From contig DATIZX010000141.1 of NCBI GenBank assembly GCA_035516795.1, positions 1-35,856 of the forward strand: DNA of 35,856 nt, read 5' to 3'. Position 1 is the stretch's first letter. Each line of letters opens with the position of its first letter. A program made the position numbers and the translations under genes. Under the pieces are notes generated by a model. The model saw only the letters and a list, made by a program, of their open reading frames with translations, did no database searches and was not told the origin of the DNA. This DNA comes from DATJBF01 sp035516795. GTDB lineage: Bacteria > Verrucomicrobiota > Verrucomicrobiia > Palsa-1439. Shown here one piece after another: positions 30,631 to 35,856 of this stretch.

Positions 30631-31431
30631 ATGTCGACAGCGCAGCCGAAATGGAATGCTGAAGATTACGCGAAGAATTCTGGGGCACAGCTCAAGTGGG
30701 CGCAGGAGTTGATTGCCAAGCTTGCGCTGCGTGGTTCCGAGTCGGTGCTGGATATTGGGTGCGGTGACGGGAAAATCACGGCTCAGCTTGCGTTGGCGGC
30801 GAAGAAAGGAAAGGTGCTGGGCATTGATTTGTCGGAAGACATGATTCGACTTGCCGTAGAGCAATTTCCTGCCACGGCATATCCCAATCTGTCTTTCCAG
30901 TGCATGGATGCTAGCAACATCCACCTGTCCGACAAATTCGATGTCGCGTTTTCGAATGCTTCGCTTCACTGGGTAAAGGATCACATTGCCATGCTGCGCG
31001 GCGTGCATGCTTGCCTCAGGCCCGGTGGTCGGATTCTATTCCAAATGGGGGGCCGCGGAAACGCAGACGAAGTTTTTGCTGCCGTTGAAAAGCTTATCGA
31101 GCAACCCCAGTGGTGTCGATACTACGAGGACTTTGAGTTGCCCTACCATTTCTACAGACCGGAAGAGTATGCGGTCTGGCTGGCAGAAACAGGTTTCCGC
31201 CCGGTACGGGTCGAGCTGGTACCGAAAGATATGCAGCATCAAGGAATGGCGGGTCTCAAGGGTTGGTTGCGGACGACCTGGTTCCCGTACACGGACTCGT
31301 TACCGGTCGAACTGCGCGATGTGTTTCTCGATGAATTGGCGAAAGCTTATACAATGGCGCGCCCGGTCGATCCGCTGGGCAAGGTACATGTCGAGATGGT
31401 GCGCTTGGAGGTTGAGGCCCATGCTCTCTAA
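30631..31431 (+). CDS. Class I SAM-dependent methyltransferase (trans-aconitate methyltransferase-like)
   Basis: This 266-residue Rossmann methyltransferase has motif I VLDIGCGDGKITAQLA (about 40-55), the acidic adenosine-ribose residue in VLGIDLSEDMI, DASNIHLSDKFDVAFSNASLHWVKD for motifs II to III, and LRPGGRILFQMGG. The opening KWNAEDYAKNSGAQLKWAQE and the C-terminal GMAGLKGWLRTTWFPYTDSL resemble Tam-type enzymes that methylate small carboxylates. The substrate cannot be assigned. It lies 91 bases after the HEPN-motif pair on the same strand, in the same low-GC block (a 60-base sample gave 48% G+C). Its stop is 7 bases from the convergent PLP-enzyme stop. Confidence 0.9.
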   Translation: MSTAQPKWNAEDYAKNSGAQLKWAQELIAKLALRGSESVLDIGCGDGKITAQLALAAKKGKVLGIDLSEDMIRLAVEQFPATAYPNLSFQCMDASNIHLSDKFDVAFSNASLHWVKDHIAMLRGVHACLRPGGRILFQMGGRGNADEVFAAVEKLIEQPQWCRYYEDFELPYHFYRPEEYAVWLAETGFRPVRVELVPKDMQHQGMAGLKGWLRTTWFPYTDSLPVELRDVFLDELAKAYTMARPVDPLGKVHVEMVRLEVEAHAL

Positions 31432-31440
31432 CGGCTGGTG

Positions 31441-32901
31441 TCAATTCGAAACGGCTACCTGTTTGTTGAAATTCTCGATCAGTTGGTCGAAATAGGCGAC
31501 TTCGTCCTCAAAGAGCTCTTGCCAATAATCCGGGTTCCACTGGGCCTTGAGTTCCTCCGAGGACTTACCTTGCTGTTCGACCCAGGTATAGTACTTGAGG
31601 TTGTGGATGGCTTTTCGGTCGGCGTACGTCAGTTCCTTGAAGTAATCGATCCCTTGGTGTGCCATTGGGCCAGCATGGTCTTTGGCGGCGTCTCGGTCGT
31701 TGTACGCGCCTCGTTTGGCTTGCAGCTCTTGCAGCCGTGATTTGTATAATTCGGTCGAATCCGTAAACACCGTAAAGATGACGTCGCGTTCGTCGAAATC
31801 GAAATACTTGGCGGTTTTGATCGCCGCCAGCAGATTGCAGATGCTGGAGATGCCGAGACAGGAAAGCCCTTCGACCTGACGCGCACTGACCTTCAAGGAA
31901 GCAAGATAATCGCGACCCGCGGGTTCATTGAACAAGCGCAGGACTCGCATACAATCCTCGTCGTCGATGGCTGCGACGGCATCGGTATTGCGGACGTTGT
32001 GAACCCACGGCACATGTTTATCACCGATTCCCTCGATGCGATGGCCGCCGAAACCGTTCATTAGCAGCGTGGGGCATTGAAGCGCTTCCGTGGCAACGAT
32101 CTTTAGCCCGGGATGTTTGCGCTTCAAGAAATCGCCAGCCGCGATGGTGCCGGCAGAGCCGGTCGCGGAGATGAAAGCGGCGGGACGCAAACGAGAATCA
32201 CCCAAATCTGTCATTACCTCCTCGATCGCCGGGCCCGTCACGTTATAGTGAAAAATCGGATTTCCGAACTCGTCGAATTGGTTGAAGATGATGTTGAGCG
32301 GATCTTTTCTCAGTTCCCAGCATTTGTCATAGATTTCTTTGACGTTGGACTCGCAACCCGGAGTGGCGATGACTTCTGCCCCGATTTGTTTGAGCCACTC
32401 AAATCGTTCGCGGGACATTTCCTCGGGCAGAATGGCAATGGCGGTGCAGCCCAACAAGGCACAGTCGAAGGCCCCGCCGCGACAGTAGTTGCCGGTGGAC
32501 GGCCACACAGCCCGATGCTTTTCGGGGTCGAATGCGCCACTGGCCAAACGCGGCACCAGGCATCCAAACGCCGCGCCCACTTTGTGCGCACCGGTTGGGA
32601 AATACTTCCCGACCAGCCCGATGACCCGAGGCTTGATGCCCGTGATGGCGGAAGGAATCTCCAGGAAATTTACCTTTCCATACAAGCCGGTGCGAATATC
32701 GTTCTTCCAGGAAATCCGGAACAGGTTCAACGGGTTTAAATCCCATAATCCGACGCCTTTCAACTGCGTTTTAACGGCGGCCGGAATCAAGTCTGGATTT
32801 CGAAGTTGCTCGAAGGTCGGGATGCGGATCCCGCGCTTGCGGCAGCGAGTGGCAGTTCGGGCGACGACCTCGGGATAGAGGCGATCGATTATTCTCGACA
32901 T
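31441..32901 (-). CDS. Fold-type II PLP enzyme (threonine synthase / cysteine synthase superfamily), large form
   Basis: This 486-residue protein has the PLP lysine in KYFPTGAHKVGAAFGC (Lys107), the phosphate-binding STGNYCRGGAFDCALLG and a C-terminal glycine-rich SATGSAGTIAAGDFLKR. These are typical of the tryptophan synthase beta superfamily. About 50-100 extra residues come from a long N-terminus (about 1-95) and a C-terminal tail rich in aromatic and acidic residues (AQWNPDYWQELFEDEVAYFD). It belongs with the ygeW, threonine synthase-like and ssnA genes upstream on the same strand (spacings 24, 9 and 30 bases). In E. coli the comparable position is filled by diaminopropionate ammonia-lyase YgeX, a related fold-type II enzyme. 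The reaction here is probably an ammonia-lyase or synthase step, unproven. Confidence 0.85.
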   Translation of the reverse strand: MSRIIDRLYPEVVARTATRCRKRGIRIPTFEQLRNPDLIPAAVKTQLKGVGLWDLNPLNLFRISWKNDIRTGLYGKVNFLEIPSAITGIKPRVIGLVGKYFPTGAHKVGAAFGCLVPRLASGAFDPEKHRAVWPSTGNYCRGGAFDCALLGCTAIAILPEEMSRERFEWLKQIGAEVIATPGCESNVKEIYDKCWELRKDPLNIIFNQFDEFGNPIFHYNVTGPAIEEVMTDLGDSRLRPAAFISATGSAGTIAAGDFLKRKHPGLKIVATEALQCPTLLMNGFGGHRIEGIGDKHVPWVHNVRNTDAVAAIDDEDCMRVLRLFNEPAGRDYLASLKVSARQVEGLSCLGISSICNLLAAIKTAKYFDFDERDVIFTVFTDSTELYKSRLQELQAKRGAYNDRDAAKDHAGPMAHQGIDYFKELTYADRKAIHNLKYYTWVEQQGKSSEELKAQWNPDYWQELFEDEVAYFDQLIENFNKQVAVSN

Positions 32902-32925
32902 GGGTTCTTTCTCGAAAGGGGTGGC

Positions 32926-34092
32926 TTACGCAAGCAGTCTTCGCAAGGTGGCAACCGGATCTTTCATCCGCGTCATCACGATCATCGCGGCGATCACGAA
33001 CGGCTTGTAGCTCGCCTCGCGGTAGGTCGCGATTCGATATTTCTCGAACACCTTGGCCGATACTTCTCCCCGTTTGCAACTGACGCCAGAAATGTCCGCC
33101 GGCAGACAGTGCATGTACAGAGCCCGGCCGCGGCGGGTCAGCTTCATCTTTCTCTCGTCGCACTCCCAATTCTTATGTTTGGCATTATTGGCGAGGCACT
33201 CTTGTTCCAGCGTTTTCAGTCCTTCCTTGTCGCCCTTGTTCAATAATTCCGTGCGCTTGCCCATCACCTCATAGGGCGCCCAGGATTTCGGATACACCAC
33301 ATCGGCATCGCGAAACGCGTCCTGCATTCTCGAACATACTTCAAACTCGCCGCCACTTCTCTTGCTCTGCTTCCTGGCTCTCTCGACGACATCCGGAATC
33401 AAACCGTACCCTTCCGGATACGCCAAGGACACTTTCATGCCGAATCGAGTCATCAATCCGATAATTCCCTGCGGAACTGACAGCGGCTTCCCATAACTCG
33501 GCGAATACGCCCAGGTCATGGCAATCTTCTTGCCCCGCAGGTTCTCCAGAGAACCAAAGTGACTTCGTAATTGCATGAGGTCGGCCATTGCCTGTGTCGG
33601 ATGATCGATGTCACACTGCAGATTGATAATGCTGGGGCGTTGGTGGAGCACGCTTTTGCGAAAACCTTCCTGAACTGAATGTGCGACTTCCCGCATGTAG
33701 GTGTTGCCTTCGCCGAGGTACATGTCGTCGCGAATGCCGATCACCTCAGCCATGAAGGAAATCATATTCGCCGTCTCGCGCACGGTTTCCCCGTGGGCAA
33801 CTTGTGATTTTTCTTCGTCGAGTTCCGAGAGTCCCAGCCCCAGGGCATTCACAGCCGACGCAAAACTGAAACGCGTCCGGGTGGATTTGTCCCGAAAAAT
33901 GGAAATGGCCAGCCCCGTGTCGAAAATGCGGAAGGATTTTCCCGCCTTGTGCAGTTCGTTCAAGGTGTCGGCAATGAGAGTCAGAGCGCGAAGCTCGTCC
34001 TCGGTTTTCTCCCACGTCAACAGGAAGTCTTTGCCGTAGGTGTTTACCTTTAGTTTTTCCAGGTTCTCGATATTGTCCAATAGCGTTCTCAT
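32926..34092 (-). CDS. ygeW: YgeW-like knotted carbamoyltransferase
   Basis: This 388-residue aspartate/ornithine carbamoyltransferase superfamily member has the carbamoyl-phosphate motif FRDKSTRTRFSFASA (67-81), HPTQAMADLMQLRSHFG, and HCLPADISG near the C-terminus. The long insert MTWAYSPSYGKPLSVPQGI and the extended C-terminal region match YgeW rather than PyrB or ArgF. E. coli YgeW has an unresolved substrate. Its gene sits with ygeX, ygeY, hyuA, ygfK and ssnA in the purine-catabolism region. Here it lies between two PLP enzymes and downstream of ssnA, in one tightly spaced minus-strand run. Association with anaerobic purine or ureide breakdown is therefore likely by context. Confidence 0.88.
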   Translation of the reverse strand: MRTLLDNIENLEKLKVNTYGKDFLLTWEKTEDELRALTLIADTLNELHKAGKSFRIFDTGLAISIFRDKSTRTRFSFASAVNALGLGLSELDEEKSQVAHGETVRETANMISFMAEVIGIRDDMYLGEGNTYMREVAHSVQEGFRKSVLHQRPSIINLQCDIDHPTQAMADLMQLRSHFGSLENLRGKKIAMTWAYSPSYGKPLSVPQGIIGLMTRFGMKVSLAYPEGYGLIPDVVERARKQSKRSGGEFEVCSRMQDAFRDADVVYPKSWAPYEVMGKRTELLNKGDKEGLKTLEQECLANNAKHKNWECDERKMKLTRRGRALYMHCLPADISGVSCKRGEVSAKVFEKYRIATYREASYKPFVIAAMIVMTRMKDPVATLRRLLA

Positions 34093-34101
34093 AATTATCG
34101 T

Positions 34102-35346
34102 TCAATCCTTCTTAATTCGCGCAGTGGTTTCCAATGCGCTTACAACTCCTTGCAACGTTGGTTCTACAGCCGCGGGCATCTGCACATTCTTCAGCGCAGC
34201 GTCGATATCTTTCAAGCCATGCCCGGTGACGAGCGCAACAATCTGCCCTTTGGGGTCGAGCAACCCTTCTTCCCGAGACTTTTTCAATCCCGCCACGGAT
34301 GCCGCCGCCGCCGGCTCGGCAAACACCCCCGTTTTCCGTGCTAGAATCTGTTGCGCTTTCAAGATTTCTTGATCGCTCACCGTCACCGAGAATCCCTCCG
34401 TCGCGAGCACCGCATTGCGGGCCATGTGGGCATTCGATGGAATCGAAACAGAAATGGAATCGGCAATGGTCACCGGTCGGTCCGCGTTTTTGTACTTGCC
34501 GGTTTGGATGTAATGATGGATGGCCGCCGAGGTTTCCGCCTGTACGCAGACCAATCGCGGCATTCGGTCGATCAGCCCGGCCGCTTTCAGATCGTAGAAC
34601 GCCTTGTAAACTCCGCCCAGAATCACCCCGTCGCCAACGGGCACAAAGATGACCTCTGGCGCTTTCCAGTCATTCTGCCGGAAGATTTCCAAGCCAACTG
34701 TCTTCTTGCCTTCAATGGTCAACGGATGATACGCCGTGTTCCGGTTCAAACCACCCTTGGAAGCCGTGTACTCCAACGAGAGCCGAAACGCGTCGTCGTA
34801 GGTTCCCCGCACGGGAACCAGGCTGGCACCGTGCAGAAGCATTTGCACGAGCTTGGCCTTGGGCGCTTTTGCCGGCGCAAATATCACGGCCCGCTTCCCG
34901 GCGGCGGCGCAGACCGCGGACAACGCGCTGGCAGCGTTCCCTGTGGAAGCCGTGACAACGGTGTTCTCGCCGAGCCGGTTTGCCTCAGCCACCATCAGAA
35001 ACGAAGCACGGTCCTTCAACGAGCCGCTGGGATTCAATCCATCGTTCTTGATCCATACGTCCTCGAATCCCAGTTCGTTGCCGAGTGCAACGGATTTGAA
35101 AAAGGGCGTATTACCCACCGGCAACGCGGGGAAGTATTCTTCCTCGACTGCGGAAAACAGATTCCAATCAGGCTTCTGCTTGTCGAACCGTTTCCGGATT
35201 GCGTCGTAATCGAATTCAACTGTCAAGACACCGACCAGTGGTATGCCCGGACGATACCTTTTGGCGCAGGACGGACAAAGATATCGGACTTCATCTCGTT
35301 GGTACTGCTTCCCGCAGTTGCTGCATTGGTAAACAAAATCAATCAT
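34102..35346 (-). CDS. Threonine synthase-like PLP enzyme with N-terminal zinc ribbon
   Basis: This 414-residue fold-type II enzyme begins with a four-Cys zinc ribbon (C8, C11, C24, C27: CSNCGKQYQRDEVRYLCPSC), then the PLP lysine Lys111 in NPSGSLKDRASF. It has the phosphate cradle ASTGNAASALSAVCAA and PVGDGVILGGVYKAFYDL. It matches the zinc-ribbon branch of threonine synthases. A housekeeping role in threonine synthesis is possible. However, its place inside the ssnA-ygeW run suggests a paralogue recruited to catabolism, for example acting on an amino-acid product of ureide cleavage. It ends nine bases before ygeW. Confidence 0.88.
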   Translation of the reverse strand: MIDFVYQCSNCGKQYQRDEVRYLCPSCAKRYRPGIPLVGVLTVEFDYDAIRKRFDKQKPDWNLFSAVEEEYFPALPVGNTPFFKSVALGNELGFEDVWIKNDGLNPSGSLKDRASFLMVAEANRLGENTVVTASTGNAASALSAVCAAAGKRAVIFAPAKAPKAKLVQMLLHGASLVPVRGTYDDAFRLSLEYTASKGGLNRNTAYHPLTIEGKKTVGLEIFRQNDWKAPEVIFVPVGDGVILGGVYKAFYDLKAAGLIDRMPRLVCVQAETSAAIHHYIQTGKYKNADRPVTIADSISVSIPSNAHMARNAVLATEGFSVTVSDQEILKAQQILARKTGVFAEPAAAASVAGLKKSREEGLLDPKGQIVALVTGHGLKDIDAALKNVQMPAAVEPTLQGVVSALETTARIKKD

Positions 35347-35376
35347 TAGAAGTTGACCGGGTTCGGCCTTATGCGG

Positions 35377-35856
35377 TTAGAGCCGCTGCCACATCTTCGT
35401 GGCCAGTTCACGCGCGCGGGCGTTGACCCGCTGTTCGTCAATGTCCAGGGCGAGGCGTTTGTTCTCCATCAAAACCTTGCCGCCCACGATTGTTGTATCC
35501 ACTGCCGCTTGAGACACACCGAATACCATGTGCCCCCAGTAGTTGCTACCGTCGAGGGGAGTCGGCGGATCGTAATCCATGATCACAATGTCGGCCAGGC
35601 CGCCTTCGCGAAGTTCGCCCAAGGGAAATCCGAAAACGCGGCCGGCGATCTTGGGATTGTTGACAAATAGCGCTGTGCCGACTTCGACAAATCCCACCGC
35701 AGGATTCTTGGCGGATAAATGCTGCGCCCAAAGTGCAGCACGCAACTCTTCCAGCATGTTCGAGGTCATGGCGTCCGTCCCCAGCCCCACCAAAACGCCG
35801 GCTCGCTCCATCGTAATGATGTCTGCCACACCGACCGCGTTGTTCATGTTCGATTG
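35377..35856 (-). CDS. ssnA: SsnA-type amidohydrolase, C-terminal part (truncated by window edge)
   Basis: The frame is open to the window end and includes codons before the internal Met: QSNMNNAVGVADIITMERAG. The SNMNNAVG motif and VLVGLGTDAMTSNMLEELRA (metal-binding Asp in GTDAM) are those of the cytosine-deaminase/chlorohydrolase branch of amidohydrolases and especially SsnA. GFPLGELREGGLADIVIMDY is the usual C-terminal beta-barrel return. About 160 of roughly 440 residues are visible. SsnA is a putative aminohydrolase encoded beside ygfK and ygeW in E. coli. It is the most upstream visible gene of the run ssnA - threonine synthase-like - ygeW - PLP enzyme. Confidence 0.85.
   Translation of the reverse strand, partial: QSNMNNAVGVADIITMERAGVLVGLGTDAMTSNMLEELRAALWAQHLSAKNPAVGFVEVGTALFVNNPKIAGRVFGFPLGELREGGLADIVIMDYDPPTPLDGSNYWGHMVFGVSQAAVDTTIVGGKVLMENKRLALDIDEQRVNARARELATKMWQRL

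Noticed and set aside
31425..31440. TCTAACGGCTGG after the methyltransferase as another attC
   Set aside because: Only the TAAC core matches. The first base of the R-box is wrong, no hairpin or partner box follows, and the next gene's stop lies a few bases away.
1..35856. tRNA, rRNA, CRISPR arrays, transposase or integrase genes
   Set aside because: No cloverleaf-like intergenic segment, regularly spaced direct repeats or transposase/recombinase motifs were seen. A tRNAscan or Infernal run would settle the RNA question.

Overview
The window reads as ordinary chromosomal DNA of a Gram-negative soil or freshwater bacterium, most likely a member of Verrucomicrobiota (Pedosphaera/Limisphaerales-like). 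This placement is an inference. It rests on a Kdo transferase (waaA), which implies an LPS-type outer membrane; an ECF sigma factor fused to a TIGR03435-like domain; a bacterial eRF1-like (baeRF) protein; Gly-zipper and WXXGXW lipoproteins; many small dispersed hairpin repeats; and weak use of Shine-Dalgarno sites. No rRNA, tRNA, CRISPR array, integrase or transposase gene was seen.

Layout, left to right. 1-4725 (minus): the N-terminus of a GAF-domain sensor, then a 1420-residue hybrid histidine kinase with six PAS domains. 4806-7662: waaA and a convergent HtrA/DegP-type periplasmic protease. 7869-9665 (plus): a baeRF protein and a small membrane protein. 9786-14899 (minus): small envelope genes (zinc-ribbon/FxLYD protein, YjbQ, two lipoproteins), a REC-PAS protein, a small unknown protein, an attC-like hairpin, and the sigma-factor fusion. 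15209-16963 (minus): an SDR oxidoreductase and an N-acetylmuramoyl-L-alanine amidase. 17136-19404 (plus): sucC, an unrecognised 67-residue ORF, and sucD, tightly packed behind a good sigma70-like promoter. 19489-22168 (plus): a TPR protein, a truncated four-helix-bundle relic, an RNase D-like exonuclease, and an RRM RNA-binding protein with a structured leader and a strong terminator. 22247-24492 (minus): an exported rhodanese, a Gly-zipper lipoprotein and a MscS channel. 24628-25710 (plus): a class V aminotransferase. 25778-29097 (minus): a histidine gene run, hisD-hisC-hisB plus a small GYF_2 protein. 29531-31431 (plus): a lower-GC island with two adjacent genes that each carry a HEPN-type RX4H motif, then a methyltransferase. 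31441-35856 (minus): ssnA (partial), a threonine-synthase-like gene, ygeW and a second PLP beta-family enzyme. This last block resembles the E. coli yge/ygf purine-catabolism neighbourhood.

The most interesting points are the tandem HEPN-motif pair; the small gene translationally coupled between sucC and sucD; the YgeW/SsnA/double-PLP cluster; the single well-formed attC-like hairpin at 12991-13063; the structured leader of the RRM gene; and a dispersed repeat that supplies the C-terminus of hisC. All functional calls come from reading motifs by eye. No database search was run.
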